DNA of 64,000 nucleotides. Source: Thamnaconus septentrionalis. Lineage: Eukaryota; Chordata; Actinopteri; Tetraodontiformes; Monacanthidae. Shown piece by piece: positions 46,101-58,559 of the stretch (the stretch's first letter is position 1; every line of letters starts with the position of its first letter). Made by a program: the position numbers and the translations under genes. Below the pieces are notes generated by a model. That model ran no database searches. It saw only the letters and a program-made list of their open reading frames with translations, and had not been told where the DNA came from. The DNA lies in contig CM020501.1 of NCBI GenBank assembly GCA_009823395.1, positions 17,425,861 through 17,489,860 of the forward strand, in the 5' to 3' direction.

Positions 46101-48414
46101 CTTGTAGTCCACTTCCTAAAGAAGTCAGGATGGAAGATTTAAAAACATGAATGTATCAATAAATCAATTTTCTCATAATATTTTGGAACTAATTGATAAA
46201 CCAGCCACTGACAGTACGACTCGATTTAAAAAAAAAAAAAAAAAAAATTCTATTTTTGCTTCACCAGACGCCTCCTGTGAGCTGTGCGGCTTCGACTTTG
46301 AGAACCGCAAGGCCTTGGCCAGTCACGCGCGGGCCCACCTCCGCCAGCTGGGCATCATGGAGTGGAAGGCGGACGGAGCCACCTCCCCCATCGAGCTGCT
46401 GAGCGAGTTGATCCGCAACGACCCGGCGAAGGTGGCGGCCATCACCCACCGCTACCGCATGGGAGACCTTTACATCAAGAAGGTTGGCTGAAACTCACTC
46501 CACAAAAGACAAAGTCTGAGGTAGGAAACCTGTGTGTCATTTAATGCTTGTCAATTTTCTTCAGTCCCACCGATCCACGGCCTCGCCCTCTGACTCCGTG
46601 TCCGGCGGCAGCCTGCAGAAGGTGCACAGGGACCACCTGGGCGGCACGGCCGGCTCATCCAGACAGTCACACGGTCACGGCCGGTCTGCTGCGGCCACCA
46701 GTGTGCATACCTCCAGGGGTAAGTGGTGACTGATGACTAATTGTCAGATATGCTTTGTGAAAAACTCTTTCCCCCCGGATGCATCATTCGTGTGTGTTTT
46801 TTTTTTGAAGGTGTCCATCCTCCAAAACATGTGGTGCCTTCACGGAGGGAGAACCACGACGGCTCCCAGCAGCCATCACGGTCGGGCAGCATCCCGGCTA
46901 TGCTGCCGAAGCCCCCGCTGACCCAACTGGTCAAAGTGGTGGGCAAAGTCTACTCCCTCAAGTGCAGGTCAGTCCACTGAGTGCAATGACAAACTCAGGA
47001 AGTCGCACATGATTTATCCCCACTTATCCATCTGCCCATAAAAAATATTTTGTCTCGGGAAGCAAACCAGCATGCAGGTTGGCCAAAGTAGAAAAGTGAC
47101 ACGTGTGCAAAGTCTCTTCTTCTTCTGTGGTTCTTCCCTTCATGCCTGCTGCCCCTTAATCCCCAATAGTGTTGTCAGATTACTCCATAAAAGTAATCCA
47201 ACCACTGATGACTGATTACTCCGTTAAAAGTAATGTAATTATTTCTTTAACTACTTTGTTTTTATAAGTAATCAATTACTAATTACTTTAGTTTAAAAAA
47301 GATCAAGTAACAGTTGAGAATGTCTTGTTTCCTGCACATAAAGTACAACGAAAAACAATTTGATTTAGACGAGATGAACTCAAAATAATGTTTGTATTTC
47401 CAGCTACAAATGCAATCGCTGTGTTTTCTTTCGCCGCGTCGACGCATATCAATGATGTTGCATGCACGGCTGCATCATCAATCTGCGACATTGTTGTTTT
47501 CGGTTGTTTTTCTAAATTTCAGACATTTTGTGAATAATAAGACATTTTTACATTGCAAAATATTTCAGGATAGTAATAGAATCATTACTTGATAAAGTAA
47601 TTATGATACAATTACCATTTTTGACAGAGTAATCCCGTTACATTACTCTGTTACTAGAAAGTAGTTTAATTACAATGGTGGATTACTTAGTAATAGATTA
47701 CTCGCCAACACTGATCCCCAAAGGAATCTGACTGATTATTCAATCGAACGAGGAAGTGGAACACAACTGTTTGATTACGTGTTTAAAGAATTTCCATTTG
47801 GTTTCACAGTTGAACTGTGAATATCTGCTGTTCGAGGTATTTTCTCTTCAAGAGAGAAATAGCAATGATAATCCTCCACATTTGTCCCAGTTGTCTCCTG
47901 TCTTTTGGTGCCTGAACACCATTGAGTGAACACACCAGCTTGTTGCCTCTGCCTCTCATCATTTTTGCTAGATCTCAGTCACATCAAGAATAAGTAAATC
48001 CCATTTTCAGCAGCCAAAGAATTCCAACCTTAAAAACAACTCTGCCTCTTGTGTCGAAAACCAAATGCAGGCATGGAAAAGCAAGCCGTAAATCGAGTTA
48101 ATTCCGCCAATTAAAGCTCCCGTTCTCATTCTCCACACATTCCCTCCGGGTTTCTTCTCAGGTTCTGTGAAGAGGTGTTCCATGGCCCTCTGTCCGTCCA
48201 GGAGCAGTGGATCGCACACCTGCAGAAACACATCTTGTCGCTGGGCTACAAGGGAAAAGCGTCTCCTCCCGCTGCACCGGTGGAGACACCGGTGGAGACG
48301 CCGGTGGAGACGCCGGTGGAGACGCCGGTAGAGACGCCGGTAGAGACGCCGGTAGAGACGCCGGTGGAGACGCCGGTGGAGACGCCGACGCTCGTCCTTC
48401 CCGTCGCCGTTTAG
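43196..48414 (+). CDS. wiz: WIZ, widely-interspaced zinc finger protein (short form)
   Basis: Eight coding exons (43196-43208, 43397-43903, 44173-44886, 45507-45857, 46268-46482, 46565-46718, 46811-46967, 48162-48414) join in phase to 787 residues. WIZ is a nuclear subunit that links G9a/GLP H3K9 methyltransferases to chromatin and to CtBP. Five fingers share C-x2-CG-x-x-(F/Y)E-x-R-(K/R)-x-L-x-x-H-x3-H (Cys/His at 13-33, 182-202, 277-297, 421-441, 532-552). Each is followed by HLR-Q-LG and an SPI-(E/D)-LL helix. The sixth, 703-727, has a longer spacer, as in the WIZ finger that binds GLP. PLDFS at 509-513 resembles the CtBP motif PxDLS. The C terminus is nine PVET repeats. The start ATGGCTTCACCAG/GTAGGT is short; the long mammalian N-terminal part is not seen upstream, and the length equals known short isoforms. 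Confidence 0.92.
47167..47713. mobile_element. non-autonomous hAT-type DNA transposon in wiz intron 7
   Basis: The ends TAGTGTTG and CAACACTG (consensus CAGTGTTG, hAT-like) start imperfect terminal inverted repeats of about 70 bp, rich in GTAAT/ATTAC words. An exact 8-bp direct repeat, ATCCCCAA, flanks it (47159-47166 and 47714-47721), the target-duplication length of hAT elements. It is 547 bp long with no transposase frame. Its location is between the coding exons ending at 46967 and beginning at 48162. Confidence 0.85.
48277..48384 (+). repeat. 12-bp coding minisatellite in wiz
   Basis: Nine consecutive 12-bp units (ccggtggagacg and variants with gta or aca) encode PVET repeated nine times near the WIZ C terminus. 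Because the unit is a multiple of three, copy-number change keeps the frame. Confidence 0.97.
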
Positions 48415-49040
48415 AGGATTGCACCAAACTCAACGACTCAAGGACTCTGACGTCGCAGTCGGCAAACACTTCTGCCTTAACATGCGAGAAGAACTAGCCA
48501 CGGTCCTGATGCTCCCGTTTCTTGTCCTGAAGAGGGCGACAACGAGTCACACAAAACCTAAAGTTGCAGATCGCATTACTGATGACAAGATGTCAAATGC
48601 AAAAACTCAACATGTCCTTCAGTTGAGAAAGGGGGGGGGGGTTAGGAGGGCGACCCTGTGAGATTCGTTACATTTTCTCATTTCCCCCTTTTTAAAATTC
48701 TACTTTCAGTCTGTTAGAACACGGGTCAAAATGTCACTGTTTCAATTTTCCTACTTCATATGATTTATATGCAAGTATGAAAAGGCCTCATTTTATGAGT
48801 TGTTTTTTTTATTTTTATTTTTTAAAAAAGGTTTTTACTAGAAACCTGGAAGCACACTTTTCTAACACGTTTTGTACAGTTAAACTGTGAAGAAAAAAAA
48901 CAAATGATCAATGTACGTACTGTATTTTTTTCTTTAAAAATCATCTTGTCTTCACTCTGTAGACTTCCCTGTTACAAGTGTTTGGTGTTAGTTTTGTTTT
49001 TAACACCTTTAATAAATTAAATTATAATTTGTCTTTTACA
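48415..49040 (+). other. wiz: wiz 3'UTR
   Basis: AT-rich sequence after the TAG, with AATAAA at 49011-49016 followed by a TG/T-rich stretch. Another AATAAA occurs near 49,151. The UTR is thus about 620 nt. Confidence 0.6.
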
Positions 49041-52000
49041 TAGCCATTTTTTCTGTCTCTGTACCTGTTATTGTTGCGGCATTTCTGATAACCAGTAAGC
49101 CTGTTGTGTGTGTGTATGTGTGTTTAAACAATTTTTTTTTGAACAACTTTTTAATAAAACACATTTGATGAACACAAGACAAGTTTCTAAACACACTATT
49201 GGTCGCTGTTGCTTCTTTTTTCATGTGTGACTCAAGTCCCTATTGTCAGGCCACACTCAGCACCAGCTGTGTGTATTACTTTATTATAAGCTCACAGTAC
49301 TAATTGGTTTCCCAACCAAAGCATTTTTGCGGTTTTTGTTTTCTGTCAGCTCAGTTCAACACCAACACAACTAGCTGAGTAGTGGCTAAAAGTGAGGATG
49401 TGGGGAGTCGCTGCAGCTGACAACCGCGGCTAAACACTTTGCTCATAAACGAGTGTTTCTGGGTCTCCTCTTTGTTTTAAATCTGCTCATTATTGTCTCG
49501 GGCTACATTTGCTCTTTTATTTGCAGCATGTGGCTTCCTTTATTCCTCTCAAAGTCAAAGATTAGATTTCGGTCTTGGTAAACTCTGTAATTTAATTCAA
49601 AACATTATATCCCGCGAGCGGAAAAACGGTACATTTATTATCGCAAGAGAGACTTGAGCCTCCTTTGTTGCTGTGAACCAGAACGTGTGTCTGAACAGGC
49701 CTGCTCTGATAGTTTCCATGTTGGTGGCGCCACAGTCTTAATGTTTAAGTTGACACACTGGCACTGGCTTTAAAAGTCGCCAAAAAGGACCCGCTATAGT
49801 TTGTTCGTCATATTATCCAACAAGTCGAATGAATGTAGATTTTAAATTGACCTCGAATCTGTTTTTAAGAAACAGACGTTCCCTCTCTAATCTAGACAAT
49901 TTTTATGTCTCAACAACTAATACACAGTAGATTTAAATGTCCTCAGATAATCCTTTTTTTGTTGTTGTTGTTTGGAGGAATTTGGTTTTGGGATTTTTTT
50001 TATTTCTTTAATTCAACTGTTTTGTATTTGTTAAAAATAATCAGGAGATTCAACACTGAGATACGCAAAAATAAAAATAACAAGGATACTTTGTTTTCAA
50101 GTAATTGCAGCATTTTTCCAGTTTATTGAAAGTCCCATGTGATGATGTCATCTATTATGAAGAAGTATAAGTTTAAGTTCTTCTATTATTCTTATATTAT
50201 TATAAGAAGTTAACTCTTTTTCTTTCCAGTTAGCCAGAAAATTCTGTCCTTCACTTCTTTACTTTGCTCCACTTTTCAGGAGGGCGTGCCTTAAATCCCA
50301 ATGTCCTAAAAATCAAAACTCATATCACTCCCAGCTTTGTGGCAAGTTAGTTTTTTGTCCATATTGAAGGCCCAACTGAAGCATCAGTTTTAACATGAGG
50401 CTAAAACTGGGTTTTTACGAGAGGTTGTAAAACAGGAGTAACCATGCTGTTTTATGTGTTCTTTTTTTTCTAGAAGGACAATTAATTGGCATGAAAACTC
50501 TTTTTTTTACATTGGTGTTTTACTGTTTTTATGTATGCGTGCAGTATCAGACACAGTCTGATCCAGACCCCTACTGTCTGCTGTCTGCTCCCTCCAGCAC
50601 TGACAGAGGCTGTGAGTTATCTCACCTGACAGGATATGAGCAGGTCTTTTAGTCTCAGCTGTCGCCGCGCATCGCTGCAGCGACGCCAGGAGACTCCAAG
50701 CAGAGACTCTGCTACACTCCTCTTTAAGTAGTGTTTAAGTTTGAAGGAGCACATCTGTCTTCCAGAGCTGCGGGATTATGACTCTCCGGTCCAATAAATC
50801 TGGGTTTGACTGTTGGAAGCGAGAGCTGGATGACCTGCTCATCCACATTTTTATAGACCAAAATCCTAATGAGGGAGCTCCAGACAAGCCAGGAACCAAT
50901 GCTGGACAAAACAGGGGATCACAGAGTCACCTGGAAAACCTTAATGTAATAACCAGAGAATGCAAACACATCGTTTAATGACAGAGGAATTTTACAAGTT
51001 TTCAAAGAGGAGAGTTGGAACCACACAATTCAAATCTCACTTTGCTCCACTTCGTTGGTGCGTACTCCGGTGACATTTTATGATTCACGTCATCGCTCTG
51101 GAGTGTTTCATGGATAAGAAGAATTCCATCCAATGGACAGAAAACAGTTGCCATGAACTGCAGAAGACACAGCAGAGGATAAACACAACATGTCTCCAAA
51201 CTGCTCGTGCGGTGTCATCCAGGCATCCGGAGGTGTGGCACAGATTGCACACAATTTGTGTAGATATGTGTTGTGTTTTTCTTTGTTTTTTTTTTTTGGT
51301 TTTTACATTTGAATACATGGTACTGTTTATTTGGTGGGGTTTTTATCTCTCGGATGGTTCCGTGGATTAGAAAATCTTCCCGTATTCTTTACTGATGAAG
51401 TGGTGTTTTTATATACATATATTTAAACTGCAGGTTAACAGTGTGGATAGAGAATAAAACTCAAAACTCATTAAATAGGAACACAGTCTCTGTGTCTTCC
51501 TCAGTCACAGTGTTCTCTGTTACTCTCTGTCAGTCTCTGCTACTGTTGCCTGTTGATCATTTCCGGTAATGAGAAGCACTTTCTGATAAGAAGGGCGACC
51601 TGCTGCCAACAAAACTTTTACTGTGACCAAGTCAATAACAATAATAACAATAATTTGGTGACCTGTCAAACAACCTTTCAGGACTTGTTTAAACTTGCAG
51701 TTTCATTTAAACTCTGTGCAAAAAATCCAAATGGAAGAAAATATCTGTGCTGTCATCAAACGTCAGTTGGATGGCAGCGGCTCGGCTCAAAACACAACAA
51801 ACTTTTGAGGAATGTTCTCCCATATCATGACACTCGGCCCAAAGAATCTCTTTGGTTATTCATGTGCATAAATCTACCTGCCTTTGTCTTTGGATTTATG
51901 TAAAAGCAATGAGGAGGATGGAGGAGAACTCAGGCTCTCTTCTCCTCTTAAAGGCCGGCCCCTGCCTCAGTGTATGGAGGGAAGTTCTAATGCCATCGCC

Positions 52001-52309
52001 GCTCTGATTTACGACACATATTTGGTTGTTTGGAAGGGATTGTGGCTTCTCAAATATGACTCAGAAAAGACCTCTTTCCAAAGAACTGCGACAGGCCGTG
52101 ATCCAAAAACTTTCAACTTGGCGGACGTGTGTGTTTTCACACACGAGCTTTCATAGTAGGTCGACAGTTGGTGTCACCAGACCTCACGGAGACGTATGCA
52201 AGCGTGTTGGACAGCAGCCTGATTCAGCGTTTTGATGTCTGTCCTCAGTCACCAGGTTTATGATGAGCTCGTCAGAGAGAAGCGGGTTGCCAGATTTGCA
52301 GCAGGACAA

Positions 52310-52411
<102 letters not shown>

Positions 52412-52794
52412 TTTATGGGGGGCAACACTGATGTCACCTTGCCACCAGGATGTCCATGACATTGCACATGACGCAGTTTGGGGTCAAAAGATTCCGAAAG
52501 TTATTAGCCACAAGTCACTAATCTCAAAATCAACAGTGGAAAAACACATGCAGTGTTAAGCCAACTGCTTGTTAAAAAAGAAAGAAAGAAAGAAAAAGAT
52601 AAAAATCCATCCCACACTCACAGTTGCAGATCACCACACAGCAACGGTACGCAGAAATTTTAACAAGCCAAAGCTGAATGGGGTGGGGGGGCAGGAGGAG
52701 GCTACTCAATATCTGATCATCCAGAACTGTACAGTGTGTTTTCAATTCGGAATTACTGTGTGTGTAATTAACCGATAAGGGTCAGCAGCATTCT

Positions 52795-53141
52795 TGCCCC
52801 CCAGAGTAGGAAGGACATGGGTTCGATGGTAGATGGGGGCCTTCCTGCGTGGACTTTTCATGTTCCCCTCATGTTCTCCCTGTGGTCTGCATGGCTTCTC
52901 TCCAGGTTCTCTGGCTTCCTCCTACAGCTCAAAGGCATGAGCGTTAGGCAGACTGGGAGCTCTAAGTTTTCCTTCAGTGTGAGTGAATGTATGTGGTTGT
53001 TTGTCTCTTTAGCAGTGGCTCTGTGATAAACCTGTGCAGGCTGTAATTCCACCTTCACTCTCAGACAGCTGGGATAAGCTGCAGCGCGCCCACTAACAGA
53101 TCGATCGATCGATAGATCGATAGATAGATAGATAGATAGAT
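52795..53141 (+). repeat. dispersed repeat family C, copy 1, with GATC/GATA tail
   Basis: The landmarks are GGGTTCGATGG (tRNA B-box-like), CATGTTCTCCCTGTGGTCTGC, GGTTCTCTGGCTTCCTCC, CAGTGTGAGTGAATG and CAGCTGGGATAAGCTGCAGC. It ends in GATCGATC/GATAGATA words. The same order is seen near 57.5 and 60.3 kb. Confidence 0.65.
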
Positions 53142-54652
53142 ACAAATGAATTAATTCATCTTTAATACATCACATACTGTTAGATGTGAAGAATTAAAGT
53201 GTTTTAATAAATCCATCAACCATAAGAAATAATGCAATTAAAAATAAAATCTCTGTTCTATGACCTTTGTAACTGTATTATCTCCTCTGGCATCACTGCT
53301 TTGGTTTTTTTTTTTTTATCAGACTGCCTCTTAAATTATTCATGTCTGCTCATGTCGGGGCCAATAAAGAGGTGAGTCAGTTCAGTGCCGCCGTGAAGCT
53401 TCTAGTAACTGATGCTTTAAACCTCAACAGGCCACACATTCAGCCTGAGCGAGGCCGCCCTCTCAGAAATTCTGTCTTCACATTGTTTTCACTCCCGCCA
53501 ACGTAACACAAAGTGACGCTCGCATCTGTTTTTCATCAGCACAGGTGCTTCTGATTGCTAGCGCGCGTGCACGTACCGCTGGACGTGCATGTGCGCGACT
53601 GAAACCGCGTGTGTTCTCCGTCCCACGCACGGGAACCCGTTGAAGGTCTCCTGCCATTACAACAACAGTGTGTGGGCCGGTGCAGGCATGCAACACCGCC
53701 GCGCCGTCAATAACAAGGCGCACAAAAACACGATGATGGAGTCGTCCAGGGACGACGTCAGCCTAAATCACAGACAGCTGCGCTCCCGAGGAGGAGTATA
53801 CAGCCCTAAACGCCTCCATTTGTCACTGTTTTTGGTTTTGGTTGGGTGAGAGTCATCATGTGACTGCAGAGAAACAGAGCGAGAACATCAATTGCACCAC
53901 AGAGAGTGAGAGCGAGGAGGCACAAACAGCTTTTGTTTGGATTTAGAATTCCATCAATTTCGATTCATAGCAAACATTAGCATAGCTACGATGTGAGTTT
54001 ACTCTTAGTCATTTTGTTGCAATTATATCATTACTATAACATGTATTTTTGAATGAATTGTTAATTGAAAGTCCCTAGATGTCCCCATGAAAGTGTAGTA
54101 TTTTCAATGTTCTGTCCAACATTTAGCCTCATAGGTCTGTCAACAAATGATTCTTTAAGATTTCAGATATCTCGTGGGGTTAATTTAGATGATAAATATC
54201 GATTTTGTCTTTGTCACTAGTGAGTTTGTTGTTGTTTTTTCCAATCTTTGTTTTGATTTTGTTTTCCCGGAAAGGTTTGTAGAGAACTAATGCAGCACAG
54301 CCTATAATAAAGGGCGGTAAACAGAATAATTGAATTAAAGCTGAAAGCTCAAAAGCACCAAATTGCTCCCCGGACCTGCTCGGACTTATGAGACTGTCGC
54401 TCTGAATGACCTCATACATAATCATGAGATCTCATTAGAAAATTGATCTTGTATCTGCTGTGACAGTGGAAACACAAGCGATGCCTGACACTGGGAACCC
54501 CCCCCCAGCTTTACTCTGAAAGTCCACATTGCGTCAATTCGGTAAATCCTAGCTCGCCACTCAGAACCTGATGCTTCCGTCCAAATCAACACAATGTCCT
54601 CAAAAACAATCTCATAAAGCTAAACGTCTGCAGCGTGGAGAGTTCTGGATGT

Positions 54653-54943
54653 GTTGCTCCACCTCCATTCCTGTAAAGAGTGAATCATGAGCTGCTATTT
54701 GGGATTTATCAAAGCTGAAGTGATCTGCCAAGAGAATCTCCATCTTGGAAACTACAGTCCGTCAAACAAGACGTTTTGGGGGAAGAATGGTTCAAGAATG
54801 GTTGTTCCACCTCCATTCCTGTAAAGAGTGAATCATGAGCTGCTATTTGGGATTTATCAAAGCTGAAGTGATCTGCCAAGAGAATCTCCATCTTGGAAAC
54901 TACAGTCCGTCAAACAAGACGTTTCGGGGGAAGAATGGTTCAA
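54653..54943. repeat. 148-bp tandem duplication
   Basis: Copy 1 (54653-54800) and copy 2 (54801-54943) are offset by 148 bp. Over the shared length only two differences are seen (C/T near the start, T/C in the GTTT-GGGGG phrase), implying a recent event. A short minus-strand frame of 60 codons spans the junction and has no recognised domain. Confidence 0.95.
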
Positions 54944-55014
54944 ACTGAAAAAAGATAAATAAATATTGAGCTTCCATCCGTGCTGCTAGTTTGCTCAGCT
55001 GCTTCCACAAGGAC

Positions 55015-56954
55015 GACAGCAATGCTTGACATTTTAAAAAAAAGCATCCTGCAGAATCATCAATCGATACAAGTTGCATTAGCAACAACCAGGACCTCCA
55101 CTACTCCAACATCATCCTCATCGGCTCCAGCAATCCCAGAACCCTATTGTCCATGGTCAACCGTCTGCTCAAACCGCAGGATCATACCTCCGCATCATTC
55201 ACCCCCAGCAAATGCAACACCTTCCTCAAATACTTCCAGGACAAAGTCACTACCATCTACCGCTCCCTCGCCCCCTTGCTCACCTCTACCCCTCCCACCT
55301 TCTCCACCCTCCCCCCACCCACCCAGCCTCTGTGCCATTTCTCACCCATAACTCCCTCAACTATCACCGAAATCCTAAAAAACATGAAGACCCCAACCTG
55401 TACTCTCGACCCCGTCCCGTCCCGTCCCGTCCCGTCATCTCATTAAACACTGCCTCCCTTCCATTTCCCCCCTCATCTCATCTATCATCAACTCCTCGTT
55501 CATTTCCGGCTCCGTCCCTTTATCCCTCAAACTGGCTGCCATCACCCCAATCTTAAAAAAAACCCGGCCTTGACTGCCCTAGCAACTTCCGCCCTATCTC
55601 CAACCTACCATTTCTGTCTAAGATCATGGAATGTGTCGTCGCCTCACAACTCTCAGCCCATCTCGAATCCAATAACCTCATGAAACCATTCCAATCAGGA
55701 TTCTGCAAAAAACACAGCACAGAAACAGCACTTTTAAAAATCACCAACGACCTCCTGCTCGCCTCTGACTCCAACCAACTAACAATTCTCCTCCTCCTGG
55801 ACCTGTCTGCCGCCTTCGACACAATCAGCCACTCCGTCCTCCTCAACCGTCTATCATCGGACCTCCACATCACTGGCTCCGCACTCACTTGGATCACATC
55901 TTACCTCTCCAACCGTCAACAGTTTATTTACATAAATCACTGCCCCACTCCCCCAAGGTGTCCCTCAGGGATCGGTGCTTGGTCCCCTACTTTTCACCCT
56001 CTACCTCCTCCCCCTGGGCCATATCATCCGACTACATGGACTCAACTTCCACTGCTGCGCCGACGACATTCAATTATATATCTCCACCCACTCCATCTCC
56101 CCCACCACCCTGACCACCGTCACCTCCTGCCTCAACGCAATAAAAACCTGGATGCATCACAACTTCCTCAAACTCAACAGTGATAAATCAGATCTCAAAA
56201 TCATCGGTCCCAAATCCCTCACTAAATCCACCTCTGACATCACCATCAGCATCGACAAATCCCATATACCCCCATCATCACTTGTCCGCAACCTCGGAAT
56301 CCACCTCAACCCCAACCTCACCTTCGACCACCATATCTCCCAACTTGCCCGCTCCGCCATTTTTCACCTGAAAAACATCGCCAGACTCCGTCCCTTCCTC
56401 ACTCCCTCTGCTGCTGAAACCCTCACACACGCCTTCATCACCACCCGACTGGACTACTGCAACAGCCTTTTCTACGGCCTCCCATCCTCCACCCTCAATA
56501 AACCTCAATACATCCAGAACTCCACCGCCAGACTTCTCACCGGTTCCCGCCCCTACGACCACATCACCCCGTCCTCCATCAACTCCATTGGCTTCCTGTT
56601 GTCCACCGTATCCAATTCAAGATCCTCCTCCTCACCTTCAAGTCACTCCATAACCTGGTCCCTCCCTACTTGTCGGACTTCATTGTCCGTTACACCCCAA
56701 ACCGTCCAAGTCTGCCCTCAAAACCCACCTCTTCAGACTTGCCTACCCTAGCTGAACCCTCCTACCCACCACACCTCCCAGCCCATATTTGCCCTCTCAA
56801 CCCTGTTTGTTTTTAACTGATTTTATTCTTGTGTTACATCTATTTTAATATTATCTTAATCTCTTGTTTTATATTGTTATTTTACCTGTAAAGCGACTTT
56901 GAGCACCTGAAAAAGCGCTTTATAAATAAAAAACATTATTATTATTATTATTAG
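55015..56954 (+). mobile_element. 5'-truncated, broken LINE with reverse transcriptase (L2/Rex-like)
   Basis: The fragment starts in the linker between endonuclease and RT (YSNII..., LLSMVNRLLKP, FLKYFQDKV), continues with the RT blocks FQSGFCKKHSTETAL, LLLLDLSAAFDTISHS, GVPQGSVLGPLL and NFLKLNSDKS, and ends with TTRLDYCNSLFYGLP and a C-terminal region. The 3' end GCGCTTTATAAATAAA plus (ATT)n lies at 56,915-56,954. It is dead: the linker frame shifts near 55,095; a (CCCGT)n run at 55,411-55,437 disrupts the next block; the frame shifts again near 55,945-55,975; and the catalytic YADD box is CADD (56056-56067). The endonuclease and ORF1 are absent. Clade assignment is by motif only. Confidence 0.9.
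55411..55437 (+). repeat. (CCCGT)5 pentanucleotide inside the LINE
   Basis: Five tandem CCCGT units, following codons for LDP, displace the downstream frame. They are a local slippage expansion within dead LINE sequence. Confidence 0.9.
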
Positions 56955-57011
56955 CGGCTGGAAAAATGAGCGCAGAAAAAGCTGGGTGTAATGAGAACTG
57001 AGAAGGACAAA

Positions 57012-57597
57012 GCGGCGGTGCAGCGGTTTGCAAGAAGGTTGTGGCTCGGATTCCCACACGGGGCCTTTCTGTCGGTGCTGTGTCTGTCACCCTGAGGCAG
57101 CTTTGATTAGATGGAGGAGAGAGAGGTTCTCAAAGCGGACGCCATGACAGCAGGCCAGGAGTGTCGCAACATAATTAGGTAATGATCAGAACGTCCCTTT
57201 GTGATGTTGAATATTGTAAGAGACAAAAACAAAAAAAGGATGAACGCAGTGGTTTGTGTGCATGAGACAAAGTGCCAGAGATTAGGTTTTCAGGTAGCAA
57301 TGTTATGTGGTTGTGTTATTACTTCATTTTCTTCGTTTTACTCATTTCATATTACTCACTTGTTTCACTACATTTATATTTATATTGAACCTTTATTTTC
57401 CAAACGTCCATTCACATGTATATATGTATATATGTTTACATTTGGTGGATATATTTGGCGGCCCTGCGATGAACTGGCGACTTGTCCAGGGTGTCACCCT
57501 ACCTTCGCCCTAAGACAGCTGGGATAGGCTCCAGCAGACCCCCGTGACCCTGAATTGGAATAAGCGGGCATAGAAGATGAATGAATGAATGAATGAT
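57012..57597 (+). repeat. dispersed repeat family C, copy 2 (split), GAAT tail
   Basis: 57,012-57,080 carries the 5' landmarks (GCAAGAAGGTTGTGG, GGATTCCCAC, GGGGCCTTTCTGT). 57,462-57,597 carries the 3' landmarks (CTGCGATGAACTGGCGAC, GTCCAGGGTGTCACCC, CAGCTGGGATAGGCTCCAGC) and a (GAAT)n tail. About 380 bp of unrelated sequence separates them, so either an insertion split one copy or two partial copies lie side by side. Confidence 0.6.
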
Positions 57598-58559
57598 ATA
57601 TTTGGTAATATGAATTACTGCAATGATAATAATTTATTTAAATGTATCTGGTATGTCTCTAAAAACAAATCCAATCAGCGTTGAAATTTAATAGAGTTAG
57701 ATTAGTTTGGTCGGAAGAGATATGCAAAAAAAAAAGCAAAGCTAAATTTGATTGTATATAAGGTGTAGAGAGTGAAAATTAACGTAATTTATGGGATACA
57801 CAGATGTAACAATCCCGCAATCTTGTATTGATTGTCAGTCCAGTCCAAGGATGGTCGTTTGCCATCATGTCAGCTCTCACTGTCCTGAAAACCTTTTTTT
57901 TTTTTACCATCCATTTCTTTTAAGCTCTATATGAATGGGGATGCACGGTTCTTCCATGGAGTGCTCCAGGATCCACAGAGCAGAGTTGGCCTTGAATTTC
58001 ATCACCTCCTGCAGATTCCTTGTGGCAGCAGTCCGATAAGTGTTTCCTGTGCTGGGAAATTAAACAAACAAATCAATGCACTCTGCCTATTTTCTCTTAA
58101 GGTGGAACCCACTGAGAGCATATTAAGGGTCTGGTAGTTTATCCCCAGGGACGTCTGCCCACCGCGATGCCTTGTTTGACTCACCAGAGACAACATGTCC
58201 TGGACAACTGCATCAATTAGTCACCCCACTTGGATTTTTCTTTAGAAGAGAAAAGGAATCATTTCTCCAGGATTAAACTGGACCGATGAGGATTGATTTG
58301 AAAATGTGAAAATGCAGTGCCTGGGAAAGATGGTCTGTGTTTTTCTGTGTTAGGTATGTGAACTCCAGACTGTAACTCGAGACTGTTACACGTTAAAAGA
58401 GAAGTAGGATGCACCTTTCCAAACTGAATACCATTTTGTGGTGCTGAAACAAAAGGTATTAAAAAAATTCACAGACTTACAAAAAAAGAAAGAAAGAAAA
58501 ACACATGAACATAGAATCAACTCCATCGTCGTGCAAATGTTTCAGCCACAGTTAGCTTA

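Noticed and set aside
51880..52156. Frame with KRPLSKELRQAVIQKL, vaguely like a transposase N terminus
   Set aside because: Too short and weak: no DDE motif, no inverted repeats and no matching continuation.
53460..53850. CpG-rich patch with frames on both strands
   Set aside because: It looks promoter-like, but no frame shows a domain and no exon follows. Not called as a gene.
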